From Forficula auricularia (Eukaryota > Arthropoda > Insecta > Dermaptera > Forficulidae): DNA of 64,000 nt. The stretch is from contig JALMQS010000916.1 in assembly GCA_024734495.1 (NCBI GenBank), forward strand, positions 496,001 through 560,000, read 5' to 3'. The notes beneath the pieces were generated by a model, which was given only the letters and a program-made list of their open reading frames with translations, had not been told where the DNA came from and did not search any database. A program made the position numbers and the translations under genes. Position 1 is the first letter of the stretch, and each line of letters starts with the position of its first letter. Below are positions 9,605 to 21,676 of this stretch, in pieces.

Positions 9605-12084
9605 AACTAACTATTTTTTTATCATAAGATATGAAGATAACATTAAATAAAATTAGGATACATTTTTTAAATTTTATTCACTTTAAAATGACAGTTTGAG
9701 AGAATCCCAAAGTAAAGTTATCAACATGAGATTATCGTATTTTTTGCCGTTTAGAAATAGGCTAAACTTAAAATGTGGAAACATTTCAGAAATTCCCTCA
9801 TTCTCTCTTTATCAAAACGACAAATGAAAACAAATTTGATATTTCAATTGTTTTGCAGAATATAATCGCTTTTCTCATCAGAAGGGTTCCCATCAACCAA
9901 GACACTGAATCACGCTCAACCCTCATATTATGGTATTAATGGAAAACAATCTTCAAATAAAAAATAAACTTATGTGTCAGGGCTTAATAGACTTTCTAGA
10001 ATTACTGTTCAGAGCTTCTACTTAGCTCACTGGGTAATTAGGATTTGTTTGCGATCAATTTCTTAAAATTACTGTTTCGATTCCAATCAAAGGCATTTTT
10101 TTAATATACTGAAGTTTTTTCAAAAATTAAATAATATATCTATATGTGTATATTAGGTACGGAATCTTCGGTATGGGAGCTTGAGACCCAGAATCACAAT
10201 TTTTTTATCATTTCACAATCAATATTAATATCAAATATTAGATATCAAAGATAATCATTTTCAATTTATTCATATTCTTGTTTGTTTGGCTCAAGTGGTC
10301 CTTAGCCTATAATTCCGTAAAAATCGTTCGGTTCATATAATATAATATAATAAATATGTCATGCATGAATGAAGCTACAGTGTTGGTTTGAATGTTTAAT
10401 TTTTGTTCCCACGAGTTTCACTAGTAGCTCAAGCTCATAAGGTCGTAGAAAGTTCGTTCTGGGGCTGAAATGTTCGTATTTCCATAACAAAGCATTGATT
10501 CGATTTTGAGCTATTTAGCCTCAGACACCTTACGGTTGAATAAAAATCGATAAAAAACTTTTTTAGTACATAATCATATGATTAAAATTAAAAATGAAGG
10601 TGCTTATTTTAATTAAATTTGAAGTTAAAGCGCCAATGTTTTAATTTAATCATATGATTAGGAACTAAAGAAAAATTATTTTCTCATTTGTTAAAAAAAT
10701 AAAGTAAAAATTGTAAATAAATATTTTTATTTTATTATATTTTAGTTCTTATGATTTACCATTATTTCGGTTTGTTCATTTTTACACCAATACTTCCTCA
10801 GGGTCTTAAAGAGTAACTGTGTGAAATTTGAACTAGATCGAACAAAAAGGGCTTTTGTAATTTCCAATTCACTTCCCTTCCCTTAATTTCGAGAACGTAG
10901 TTGATTTTTGATAATACATTGTTTTGTCTTTCATAAATAAAGAGGAATGTGTGCGAAATTTGAGTTCGATAGCTTATCATGAACTAGTTTAAAAAGTGAT
11001 AACAAAGTTTTGACCATACATCATGAGAGAGTTAAATAAATTCGTATAAAAATGCAGAAAAAAGCAAAACTTTATAGTAGCCAATGAACTAAAATGATGC
11101 ACAAAAGTTTGAATAAATAAGCTGCATTATTGTCAAGTTTCAATTACATATATCTAACCCATGGTTTCCAAAACTTTTTCTACGACGTAGCACTTCGTAA
11201 ATCCTGAAATTTTAAACAATGTTTAGTTTGAAGGGATAGATAGATATTGGCGAAATCAGCAAGCGTTATAAGCGATCGCTTATATTCTTATGGAGGAGAA
11301 AAGGTGTTGTTCACCGATAACTTTCTATTTACAATATATGTCATGGGGTGAATTCGTATTGAATTTGCGTTACCTTATTAATTCCTTATTTAATGAATAG
11401 ATGCCACCCCTATCGGGAATTTCGCCAAAGCATAATAAAATCAAAGAAGTTGACAACAATAAAATTATAAAATAAAAAAAATAGCAAGGTAAAATTTCAA
11501 ATTATTTTAATTTTAGACACATTAGATTATTGAATTCACATATAAAATTGCAATTTTTTGCAAAAAATTGCCGTTTTTAAAGCTTCAACCTTATTGCGTC
11601 ACGGATAAACATTTATCCAATTAAGATGAAACTTTGTTTGAATTGTAGCAAATTTAATCTAGTTTAATAATGTATGGAGTGGGCTTTGTCGAAAATGTGC
11701 TCCTTCATGATCAAAATAGGAAAATATCAAAAAAAGTGCGAGTTTCTTGGTGATCCGGGAGGCTGCCGAGATCGAAAACTTGGATTTTGCCCTTGAGCCC
11801 GAACGGTTGGTCGGAGAAAAAACCTAAATCATGAAATTTGTAGGAAATTTTATGAACTTTCATTTTTAATAGGAAGATTATTTACGAAAAGTTGATAGCT
11901 TTCGAGTTATAAGCAAAAAAACCCCATAAAAATGGAAATTTTCACATTTTTTTTTGCATTTTCTACAATGTTGCATCATGAAATTTTGGTGGGAGACCTT
12001 AGATTTGGATTCAGCGCTCCAAAAAACATATTCATTCAAAAAATCAGAACTACCCCAAAACTTTCCCCATAGGGGCCCATTTGA
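9605..12084. other. AT-rich DNA with one small palindrome
   Basis: No gene seen. At 10556-10675 'tagtacataatcatatgatt' faces 'aatcatatgattaggaacta', making a 120-bp palindromic unit. From 11560 to 11990 the text resembles LINE 3' UTR phrasing ('gagttataagcaaaaaaacc') but without clear limits. Confidence 0.4.
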
Positions 12085-12092
12085 GCACAATT

Positions 12093-12258
12093 CGAGGGGT
12101 GAACCACGAACTAATATCGAGTACACCTACTTCCACTTCCACCTTCATTTCCAAGTAAAAGACATTCGATGAAGGGGTATTATCTAATGAATTCCAAAAT
12201 AATTCCACGTAATTCCAAAGACGGTGTACACCTAATTCCAATCGCGGTTCACCCATCG
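12093..12258. mobile_element. hAT-like MITE 'GAGGGGTGAACC', copy A
   Basis: The left end CGAGGGGTGAACC and the right end inverted (CGATGGGTGAACC) differ at one base. Flanks GCACAATT (12085-12092) and ACACAATT (12259-12266) form a 7-of-8 match TSD. Length is 166 bp. The inner 'gtgtacacctaattccaat' is shared with copy B at 21677-21836. Confidence 0.85.
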
Positions 12259-12266
12259 ACACAATT

Positions 12267-13139
12267 TGACTGGACTATCTAGACTTTTGCCGAACACTTA
12301 TTCTACTTATTCTTTGGGAAACCCTGATCTAACTCAAAAAGTTTGATGACAAAAAAAAATTGCCAAATCTCCTTAATTCCCACAGAGAGTAGGTACATTA
12401 TATTTTTTTCACTTTTTCCTCCAAGCAATTTTGATATTTCTCATTATTAATATTATTACATTATTATAATTACTATTGGGTGTATAAGAACTAAGTTTAC
12501 TATCGATACTAGTAACTTTTTCTTCCAATTTAGTCTTCAATTTAATTTTAAGTTTAGTTTCAGTTTGTAATAAAAGTGTGATAAATGAAAGTCGTGTAGC
12601 GCGCACATTTTCCTATTTAAGCTACTAGAATATGAAGTGGAAAAGCTCATTGCTCCCGTTGTAGCTGACCATTTCTAGTAAAATAAGAATGTCTCGAGTA
12701 CGCGGGAAAGGAATCCGTTGCTGAGCTCTCTTTTTTCCCTTGAACTGTCAGTCAGTCGTTCTGTCAATGTCCGTAAACAGATGTCTAATGAACAAGCAGA
12801 GAAGAAAACAAACTGTATCAAATCGACAGAAAGTGGAAAAAATAATACAAATCATTCGAAAAGAGAGACAATTATCGAATTTGGATACAAAAAATAATTG
12901 CCAAATAATTAAAGAGAAAAGTAAAATTACACGCGAAAAGTGTTTTTTAATGTATTTATAATTTACACAATAATAAATTTTTTACTTAATGTTATATGAC
13001 TTATTGATTTAAATATTTTCACTAGCTGCTGAGAGATTTGTTGAAGTGAAACTGAAATATTCCCAAAATTTTCAAAAAAATTTTAGAATCTATTTGATTG
13101 AAAATATTGTGTTTTGCCTGGAGTAGTTGAATTGATGAT
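12267..13139. other. AT-rich DNA, nothing recognised
   Basis: One 73-codon lysine-rich frame at 12740-12961 has no recognisable motif and is probably chance. Confidence 0.4.
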
Positions 13140-13345
13140 TCATGAAGAGAAATCAATGAGGTTATCTTCTGCTTGTTGGAAATAAACATCTTCATTTTTA
13201 TTACATACATAGATATATGGTACTTACGTTAAATGTATATTTATCATTTATTTGTTAGAGACTATAGTTTCCAAGTTTTTATGTTCATCATCAGTCTTTT
13301 AATTAGAAATATTTTATCTGCTATTTCTCATGGATTCATTTACGC
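13140..13345 (-). mobile_element. Dispersed hammerhead-family repeat with ribozyme core
   Basis: Minus strand reads 'gaatccatgagaaata', a hammerhead core, 'aacaaataaatgataaat', then the shared end 'gcagaagataacctcattga' and 'tttctcttcatgaa'. Related copies: 9005-9170, 63065-63480 and the 136-bp insertion at 25407-25542. The end motif alone recurs near 13745, 38850 and 52430. Confidence 0.65.
13256..13300 (-). ncRNA. Hammerhead ribozyme motif, weak stem II
   Basis: CTGATGA (13288-13294), GAAAC (13267-13271), TATA and GTC (13260-13262) on the minus strand. All core bases are present, but stem II is poorly paired in this copy. Confidence 0.5.
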
Positions 13346-13424
13346 GATTGGATATAGATAAATTTGTCTTGTTGTTATAGCAAGCTAGACACATAATTCT
13401 TATAGCGCCATGCCTGAACGGGCG

Positions 13425-13667
13425 TCGGGTCCTCTCCACATATATCTGTGCTGTGTTTAGCTGTTTTATACGGGACCTACTTTTTAACGCCGGTTCCGAA
13501 AGGCTAGTTTGGAGAGGTTGTCTAGGCAATTATTCTCTTGGTAGGTTGCCATTGCTTTCCAAGAGGCGGCGGCTGCAAATATCTGCCGAGACTCAGTCTT
13601 GAACCAGCATACTTCAGGACAGCGGCCCGACACTCTAAACACTGACCCACAGTGGCACGTAATAAAC

Positions 13668-13668
<1 letters not shown>
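13425..13668 (-). mobile_element. tRNA-derived SINE, copy 1
   Basis: On the minus strand the head carries an A-box-like TGGGTCAGTG and a B-box-like GGTTCAAGACT, followed by a body 'cagatatttgcagccg' and 'aatggcaacctaccaag'. The same unit is at 44846-45127, where a TSD is visible. The two differ by scattered substitutions. The tail end near 13425 is indistinct and no TSD was found. Confidence 0.75.
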
Positions 13669-13670
<2 letters not shown>

Positions 13671-13727
<57 letters not shown>

Positions 13728-13738
13728 GTGTGTGTGTT
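13671..13738. repeat. (TA)n microsatellite with GT tail
   Basis: About 55 bases of alternating TA with one TGTA break, ending in GTGTGTG. The last bases run into another copy of the dispersed 'cagaagacaacttaattga' end motif. Confidence 0.95.
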
Positions 13739-14097
13739 AATGTCAGAAGACAACTTAATTGATTTCTCTTTATTTATTTGATTTACAGTGGCGTAGAGTG
13801 TTCAGGGAGAGTCTAGGAAAGTTTAGCGTCAGTAGTTTACCGCCTCATTAGTTTATCGCGTAAACAATTTTTCAAATGAATAAGAAGAGAATTAATTTTT
13901 ACGGCGGTGAATTGCTGTCGATAAATTTTCGGGGAATTCAGGGAATTCAGACCACTCTCAAATTCCAGGTTTGTAAGTGGAACTTCGTTATCCGAACATA
14001 CCATTTATTTTGGTGAACACAATAGAGTACTCTAGAGATTACTAATATTTACATGATAAAGCATTTTTTTAAAGTTTAAATTTTATTTTTTTATATC

Positions 14098-14188
14098 TGT
14101 ATGTCGCAGGCAATTAATTTCTACAGTCCGGATAGCAACGTTATCGCTTGGGTTCGATCCCAAGGGGGACGAAACCCTCTGACATACA
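14098..14188 (+). repeat. tRNA-like segment bounded by inverted GTATGTC/GACATAC
   Basis: TTGGGTTCGATCCCAAGG carries a perfect B box. The outer 'tgtatgtc' and 'gacataca' are inverted. It resembles the core of the hairpin family at 47424-47644 and is probably a decayed copy. It does not fold as a complete tRNA by eye. Confidence 0.35.
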
Positions 14189-15268
14189 ATATATACATAA
14201 TTATCATTAAGATAATTTTTCACTAAGATCACATTGTCCCTAAAATGTAAATTCTTTTTAATTATATTTTTTTAGAGTATATTTTTCCAAATGAAGAAGA
14301 CTCCACGAAAATAACTGGTTACCTAAGTCTCATTTCAAGGAAGCAAAATTAAACTTTCAATATTAAATAAAATATACTTAAACACCTCAATTGAGAGTAA
14401 GTAATATAATTATGATGTCAAATGTATTTCTTATAAAGCAAGTACATTTTACAAAATAACAACTCTAGTTAAATTATAATAAAACAAGATAAGGACTTAA
14501 AACGTTCTTTGCGTTTCCACAAAAAATAAAAATCTCTATAATTCGGTAACTTACTCACGTTATTTGTTAGTAATTTCAACTGTCCTGAAGTGAGATGGCT
14601 GCCCACCATTCTGGGTCATAAATACATTTCCGAAAAAATCGACTTGATCCATTTTTTACGTGGGGTCCTCCCTTATATTTATTGAAGAGATAATTGATTT
14701 ATATTATGTTTTATATAAATCAGATAATTTATTTATATTAATGTATATTTTATATAAATCTGATAATATTTAAATGAGATTCTTGAACCAGTAAGCCAAT
14801 TATTAGTATTGATATATGCAAATAGATTAACAATTGTTTTCGTTGTCCATAAACATTTTCTAATATGGCCTCTGCCCTTTCTAAATGGCAATTTCGCAAG
14901 AACAAATTGCCCCGACGCAAAATGGTAATAACTTCAAATATAGAGATATCACTTATTGTTACTGAAGGGCAACAGAATTCACTTCAAGATGTTCATATAC
15001 TTACATATAGGTATATAATTCAGCCGTCATCACATAAACCACACGTGAAAAGATAATTATGGTAAAAACAAATGACTTCCCAGTGACCTCATTGGGCAGA
15101 TTTACGAATTACACACATGCAATGTCATAAAATCTATAGAAATATAATCCATATTGGACAAGGACTTTCTAAAAGAATAATTACTGAAAGATAGGAGATA
15201 TCTATATATATAATCGCCAATCGTAAAAAAATCCATGCTCCTTTAATTCAACTCTGGAAATCAGACTA
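14189..15268. other. AT-rich DNA with a local duplication
   Basis: A unit of about 53 bp with 'attttatataaatc(a/t)gata' is duplicated around 14690-14770. The 63-codon frame at 14865-15056 is not recognised. Confidence 0.4.
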
Positions 15269-15275
15269 GAGCAGT

Positions 15276-16790
15276 GGTTCCCAACCTGTGGGTAATTACC
15301 CCCATGTGGGTAAAATAGCTACTTGAATGGGGTAATCGGATTAATTAATATAGTATAATAATTTTTATATTCAAATAGTAATTATACATCAAACTTCTAC
15401 AAATTGAAACTAAAAGAACATTGAGAATTTTCCGTAGAAAACAAATGGTAAATTTGAAACCAATGATAAAATTAGGTTTGTTTTAGAAAATAAATAATTG
15501 AGAAGACTTTATAACATATGTTCTCAAACTTATTTGGCCTAACGCCCACTTTTTAAATATAAAAATTACTCAACGCCTGCCCCCCCCCCACCCCTAAAAT
15601 TTACTTTCTTCGAATAAACAAAGAGAAAGATGTAGTAACAATTTAGCGCTATTTTCTGTATCTATATATCTACCTCTGTTTTACAGCAGTGGCTCTTAAC
15701 CTTTTTCGAAGTTAAGACAATTTTTGATTTCGAGAAATTTTAAATAACCTTCATAATATGAAACTTTAGTAAATTAATATCATTTTTGAGATATTTTTTA
15801 AAAGTGTATGTTGACAACAATTCATTATTAAAGTAGTTGTTTCACCATATGGGTTTTCTTAGGATTTTTTAAACTTAGATTGATTATTATTTAAATACTT
15901 CTGCATCGATTGGTAGCAAAAAGAAAATTTATGAACAGTTCCGGAGAAATTAAATTCCAAAGATAGAGTTTTTCAGAAAGTTTACATACATATTTAATTA
16001 TAATTAAGAAACTCTTGTTAGCAATGTTATAAAAAACTAAGCCAACATTAAACTAATACATTTTTTAAGAAAATTTTAATTCATAGTTACAACACAGTTT
16101 CTGAGATAATATTGAAAAATGTATAATGAAAAATTTACACTAAAAACAAGCTGACAACGCATTTATTTAACCTAAAAAGTGTGTTAACTTTAGTACTTTT
16201 TTGGCGTTTTTTCGCTCCAGCCATTGTCACAACAGCTTTCAATCGCTTATTAAGAACTTTTTGTTTTATAAATCTCCCTTTATAATGTACTTATCTGAAA
16301 TTTCTATGATAAAATATATACAAGCTCCGACAGTGTTGACAGATTTGTCAATCGAGCACGGGATTGGCTAGTAGTGGTACATAAACAGCAAAAAGTTTTG
16401 GGCTTATGAATGATGAATTGTTATTGTCTTTTCTATATACTCTAGCATTAACTTTTTGCTAGTATTGTCGCGAAACAACTACCTTAAATTCTAAAATTCG
16501 GGTGAACACTTTACCCCTGGGAAGCGATCTATCTCAAGTACAGGGCCTTTGTCAAGGCAGGGGGCTTGCCGGTCTAATTTTTCGAATTTTTTACTTAATC
16601 ACACTCCATGCAAAAACTCGGACAAAGTGGAAAAAATTTAATTTTTTTTTTTCAATTTTCTTTTCTTTTAATTAATTTATTTCGCAAATTTAAAATTTTC
16701 TTCATTTTTTTTTCTTAAACCATCAACCATATACAACTGAGATCACTACCACCATCATGAATCGTTCCAACGTCCACTTTGGGAAGCACT
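15276..16790. mobile_element. Cluster of decayed hAT-type ends
   Basis: CAGTGGTTCCCAACC at 15276, TTCTCAAACTTATTTGGCC at about 15522, CAGTGGCTCTTAACC at about 15686 and, inverted, GGGAAGCACTG ending at about 16790 are hAT-type termini. No TSD pairs up, so individual elements cannot be delimited. A minus-strand piece near 16230 reads LNKRLKAVV, which recalls the C-terminus of Tc1-type transposases, but is too short to call. Confidence 0.45.
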
Positions 16791-16808
16791 GCTTTATAAT
16801 ATTTCTTT

Positions 16809-17515
16809 GGCACCGACTTCAAAAAGTAATTTCATGTTAATATTTCGTCGTTTAGTTGTAACTAAATAAGATAATTATTTTATACCTTTTAGTGGATTTT
16901 ATTTTATTTTTGAGTTGTTATTATTTGTTGCATTTAAGTTTTTTGAAGTCGGTTTTATTTTTTTTTCTAGAAATTATTTTTATTTTTCTCTTTTTAGTGA
17001 TGTTATTAATAGTGACTTAATATAATACCTTGCATTCACCTCGTAAGAGAAAGCGTCGGGCGAATGAATCAGAAAATGATAATAAAATTCAATTCATAAA
17101 TATGGAAATTCTCTCAAAACGTTTGTAAATGAATGTTATAAGATTTTTTATAAAAGGTTTTATTTATCATAATTTCGATTATTTGCTCATAAGAATTGGA
17201 GATTTACGTTATTTCGTCGTTGATCATATCATCAGAACTTGACCAAATTAATATGGGACCACCACTAAGATACCCCCTTTCCAATAAAAAAAGAATCATC
17301 GAAATTGGTTCATAAACAGAGAAGTTAGGCCTGAACAAACCTAACAAAAAAGGTCTAATACCAATGAAAAAAACGGGACCAATCGGAAGCTAGACTGAAC
17401 CCAATGCAAAAACAATCTTCAAAATCGGTTCACAATTGGCGGAGATATGAGGTAACATAGAAACAAAAAAAAAATTCAGTCGAATAGAGAACCTCCTCCT
17501 TTTTTGAAGTCGGTT
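16809..17515 (-). mobile_element. 'CCGACTTCAAAAA' repeats, two fragments
   Basis: 16809-16959 is bounded by CCGACTTCAAAAA and its inverse TTTTTGAAGTCGG. 17180-17515 is a minus-strand copy of the 9172 repeat ('gaacctcctccttttttgaa' at its right end, 'actgaacccaatgcaaaaa' inside). The family therefore has inverted ends in at least one copy. Confidence 0.5.
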
Positions 17516-17516
17516 A

Positions 17517-17585
17517 AAAAAATAATTAGAATCGTGAAATTGGCTAAAGGCCGAAAAGCAAAAAAAAAAAAAGAAAAAAAAAGAA
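17517..17585 (+). mobile_element. SINE 3' end fragment
   Basis: 'aaattggctaaaggccgaaa' then an A-rich tail equals the 3' end of the tRNA-SINE at 24639-24817. The tRNA head is absent. Confidence 0.6.
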
Positions 17586-17849
17586 ATATTATTTACAAAA
17601 GATAAAATCAAACAGTTGTAACAAAATATGAAGAACTGGAAAATGAATGAATATATTTAAATAGATTTAAATATTCATTTGTAAAATTTTGCGGTTTAGG
17701 GATTCTAAGCTTAAACACATATTACTTAAAAAAAGATTGAGTGTTTCGAATTTTCAATTACTTAAAAATTCAAAGGACAATGGAATGAATGACTTTCCCT
17801 AAATTGAATATAAGAGTTCTAATTGCCGATAGAAATATAATATTTTGTA

Positions 17850-18120
17850 AGAGAATAAGAAGAGGTTGCAATTTATTAGATCCGAGATTTAATTATATGT
17901 CAGAAGGATCACTAGACCGGAAAATTTTACAATTTTTAGTTAAATATTTAGCGCAAGAGGAAGTTCACCTCTCAGGGTAGTGAATTGGTCCTGATTGCTA
18001 ATTTTGGTACACAGGTTCGATTTCCAAGAGAGTAAAAACAACCCTTTGACTTATAATTAAAAATAATCCATTCCCTCTCGCATTTAATATATAGATGACA
18101 ACCCTTTGTGATTTTCTCAG
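17850..18120. mobile_element. Hairpin family with tRNA-like core, copy 2
   Basis: Left 'agaggttgcaatttattaga' and 'aattatatgtcagaagg' face right 'gacttataattaaaaataa' and 'atagatgacaaccctttgtg'. A plus-strand B-box-like GGTTCGATTTCC is at about 18012. Confidence 0.55.
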
Positions 18121-18640
18121 ACAAGAATTAATACATTATTTTATGTATGAATTATTAATAGAATAGGGAAAATTTGTCATTATAGAGAGAGTGGATGGGT
18201 GGAATTTAATCTACCATTTGAATGGTGAGCAAGTTAATGATTACAAGCCTTTACTCATTCAAAGGCTGAATTAGGGCAAATGGTGGTGCTGGTGATAAAA
18301 GCATGGGGGCCCAGGATCAAAATACAATTTAACTATTAGCCCTGAATATATCATAAAGTTATCTGAATTAAATAGGGAAATTGTATACCTTAATAAAATG
18401 GTCACGAATCACGTAATAGGATCATTTGACCCCTGATCTATCTCACAAAATCATCAAGTCATTTAACGTTAACGTAATGTTAGGTTTTCAAGGACATAAT
18501 CATTACAAAATCTCACACACATATATTACCTAATAATAAAAACATTTTTTTAAATTTTTGTTTGGTAATTTCTAATAAATACAAACAAATTGCATTATAC
18601 TGAAATAATTAAATTTTTAGTAAGTATAACATTTTTTATT
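18121..18640. other. AT-rich DNA, nothing recognised
   Basis: No repeat limits or coding frame found. Confidence 0.4.
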
Positions 18641-18845
18641 TTGGCTTATAAAGCTGACTTCTGGTTTTCCATTTCAACCAAAAACTTGCTATACTCCTTC
18701 TAGCCTATATTAAGTTTCAAATTTCCTTACTCACCGACTTACCAGTGCCAAACGTAGTGAGATAAACATGTATCGTCCAATGGATTTTTGTCTCTTTTTG
18801 GGCTCTGGGGTCCACAAAATCAGTTATTCGTTATTTGAATTCCAT
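18641..18845 (+). mobile_element. LINE-like 3' UTR fragment
   Basis: 'ctccttctagcctatatta', 'caccgacttacca' and 'gtctctttttgggctctggg' match the better copy at 31925-32345. No coding part. Confidence 0.45.
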
Positions 18846-19072
18846 TTATTAACAGTTTTGTTAAGGGAGAATGGTGTAGGTTCTTGGTGAAACAAATTAA
18901 ATAAAGTAGAGGAAATTTTTTGAAAAATGTTTTTTTTGGAACTATTTCAAAAAAATTTTAAATATAAAATACTAGGTAGGTTTCACAAAAATTAAATTAG
19001 AAGATCGGATGCTTGTTTAGCTCGACTCAATATATATATCGAGGTAAAAGCCCATCTTTAGGAGTTCACAAA

Positions 19073-19118
19073 GAACTCCTGAAGATGGGCTTAAACCCCG
19101 AAATATATATTGAGTCGT
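19073..19118 (+). ncRNA. Hammerhead ribozyme motif
   Basis: CTGAAGA (19079-19085), TGGGC...CCCC as stem II, GAAA (19100-19103), then palindromic ATATATAT as stem III and TGAG. 'GAACTC' before the core pairs with 'GAGT' after it (stem I). The opposing arm copy (19021-19062, minus) is degraded (CTAAAGA). Confidence 0.6.
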
Positions 19119-19175
19119 GCTAAACAAGCATCCGATCTTTAATTTTTGTGAAACCTACCTAGAGTTTTATATTTA

Positions 19176-20067
19176 CTAATGCTGGAGTTCCTCAGGGCTC
19201 AATCATCTCTCCCACTCTCTTTATTATCTATATTAATGACCTTTTAAATCTGCCCTCCAATCCAATACATTGTTACGCTGACGATAGCACCCTCCACACG
19301 CTCAATCCTTACTAGACGATCGCGCAAACATAGCCTCGATAAATTCATATTTAAGCATCCTTAAAAAATTGGATCTCACAACTTGGTAAACATTAGTGCT
19401 GGCAAAACACAATGCTGCCTAATTTCTAGGCGCGCAGATAGGAACCTTCCGGACATTTCCTTTGATTCGAGCTCATTGGAATTCCGTAATAAAATATCAA
19501 TGTTAGGTGTCACCTTAGGTTCTGACCTCTCTTGGAATGACCATATTATCTCAGTAGCAAAAGCTGCAGCATGTAAGCTTGGCTTTCTTTTCCGAACCAA
19601 ACGATTTTTCACCCCCACTCAACTCCTTATATTATACAAGGCTCAAATTCGCCCCTGTTTGAATATTGCTTGCATTTGTGGAGAGGGGCCTCCGAGCATT
19701 CTCTTAATACCTTAGATGCAATTCAGAGGCGAGCTATCAGACTGATAGGCGATCCCACATTAACTGACACTCTCGACTCCCTAGCCCATCGTAGATCTGT
19801 CTCCGCCCTTTCCCTTTTTTTATAGATATTACCATGGCTTTTGTTCTGACGAAATAAAATCGATAATCCTACCAAAGGCTTCATTTGCGCGAAATACACT
19901 ATTTTCTAAAATTCAACACCCCTACGCGCTTAAACTGGATACTAATCGAACAAACGCATTCGCCAATTCATTTATCTTCTAGTGACTGGAACTATCTTCC
20001 CCCGACCGCCTTTCCAGCAACTTATAATCTTCAATCTTTCAAGACCAGCATCCACAGATACCTTTGA
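19176..20067 (+). pseudogene. LINE reverse transcriptase fragment (YADD) and C-terminus
   Basis: The first part reads [15 protein letters not shown] and then [13 protein letters not shown], so the catalytic YADD box is present. After a stop and frameshifts, 19383-19715 encodes ISMLGVTLGSDLSWNDHI, KLGFLFRTKRFFTPTQL and ILYKAQIRPCL, the thumb and connection region. The rest reads QRRAIRLIGDPTLTDTLDSL and LAHRRSVSALSLF and ends SFKTSIHRYL near 20067. At least three reading-frame breaks; not functional. Confidence 0.85.
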
Positions 20068-20193
20068 CTCCTAACTAATCCCTAAATCTCCCCTTATCTT
20101 CACGTTACAAGGGTCCACCACGGACTACAGAGGTTGTACCTTCTTGGTGCAACTTCTTCTTGTATCAATATCATTATAAAAAAAAAAAAAAAA
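19176..20193 (+). mobile_element. 5'-truncated LINE inserted in the hammerhead element
   Basis: Opens inside the reverse transcriptase and ends in a 16-base A-run (20178-20193). TATTTA is found on both sides (19170-19175 and 20194-20199), a short TSD. The 3' UTR has 'tgcaacttcttcttgtatc'. Same family as 1184-1850 and 58703-59160. Jockey/I-like by its C-terminal style. Confidence 0.9.
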
Positions 20194-20262
20194 TATTTAA
20201 AATTTTTTTTGAAAAAGTTCCAAAAAAACATTTTTCAAAAAATTTTCTTTACTTTATTAACA

Positions 20263-21668
20263 GTTTCGTTTATTTTCATCTAAAATTGAGAAAGTAACTT
20301 TTATAAACTTTTATAAACTGTGAAGACATTGGGAGAGGAATCAAATTCTTCTAATACTTACACCCAGTATATCAAGTTAATTTATAGACAGTAATATTAA
20401 AGAATGCGGATGAATATTTTTTTATATCTACCCACTCAGTGACCCTTAAATATTAAATTAGCTGATTCTATTCTATTGAAATTTGTATTTTAAATATTCT
20501 CTGATGATGTTATGTCACATACAATACGCACACACATAAAGTATGCAAAAATATGCATCGTTTTCAATAGAATCCATCTCAAGGGAAATATGCCAAGTGT
20601 ATTTTATTAGTCTCGGGGATTTATACGAAAATTGATTTTATTTGTTGAAAATACCCATCATCAGCAATAACTCCTCATGGACCTAGTTTATATCGATGCT
20701 TAATCCCAAATGGATTGAAACGAATTATATTAGAAAACTAACTGAAAGCAATTACTACCAGGTAAATTAATAAAATAAAAATGGATTTAAAATAAATAAT
20801 TAAAGGAGAAAGTGGATTTTTTTTTCAAATTTCGAACGCTCTCTAGTAATTTTTGAAGAATTTTTTTAATACAAACTTGGGTGTTGGATTTCTGTTGATT
20901 AACTATTAACGTTCAAAGATCTTTATCGCTTTATATTCATCTTATGGTTTTAAACTATAATGGAGAAAAAGTGAAAACATTTTCAAGACTCGGTATGGTA
21001 TCCGCGAATTTTACAGATGATCGTGGGAGGTTTAAACTATGGCAGCCAGCTAGTGCTAAAGCTGTCCAAAAAATAAATTTAATATATAATAATTATTGTG
21101 ACATAATTTCAATTTCTTAGTTTTAATATATAATAATATTTGTGGGGTCAGGTTGGTATTGTCTTTGCCTATACTATAGATCAAGTTAGCCCTTATCACT
21201 GCAAATATTTGACCGGAAATAATCTGATTCCTATAGCAATTTACACACTTTCACACTGACAAACACATTCAACGACTGACTAAATGGACAATTAGTTCCT
21301 GAACCCACTAAATAAATAATTAAAATATTTGTATTAGTTAAAAAAATAATTAATAAAGATAATTCTATCATAAAGGGCTAGAAATATTAATAAAATCATT
21401 AAAAAAATATAATTTTTGAATTTTTCAACCTCAAGTTCTGAAGCTTGTGACCCCGAAATCTAATCAGTACCTATATTGAAAACTTGACATCGTATTTTGA
21501 CACCAGAACGAACTTTCTACATTTTTTTGTTTTTTAATTATCTTGGGTATCAGAATTCAAACATGCAGAGATATAGACATACATAGAGAGAAAAATAATT
21601 TTTGAAAATGATTTTTATAAACGCTGAGCAAAAAAGAACACTTTTTCTAATGAATCCAATACAGGCAG
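20263..21668. other. AT-rich DNA with traces of dispersed repeats
   Basis: 20960-21060 ('agactcggtatggtatccgc', 'gatcgtggga', 'cagccagctagtg') matches 42190-42294. 21425-21620 ('gacaccagaacgaactttct', 'tcagaattcaaacatgcaga') matches 46500-46690. No gene. Confidence 0.45.
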
Positions 21669-21676
21669 GTAAGCGC

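Larger units (their letters stand above)
18855..20254. mobile_element. Palindromic hammerhead element split by a LINE
   Basis: The element starts GTTTTGTTAAGGGAG and ends TTCTTTACTT, and TTTATTAACA flanks it on both sides (18845-18854 and about 20253-20262), a TSD of about 10 bp. Arms are inverted: 'aggtaggtttcacaaaaatt' faces its complement, with hammerhead motifs head to head around 19070. A LINE (19176-20193) sits in the right arm. Without it the element is only about 380 bp. A second copy, itself internally deleted, is at 54155-54387 with its own TSD. Confidence 0.8.

Noticed and set aside
13484..13781. Two open frames over the (TA)n tract
   Set aside because: They are Tyr/Ile strings from the dinucleotide repeat and the SINE antisense, with no protein character.
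19376..19618. Minus-strand frame inside the LINE
   Set aside because: Antisense of the ORF2 fragment.
20600..20690. Hammerhead on the minus strand (CTGATGATGGG)
   Set aside because: No GAAA box or stem II partner follows.
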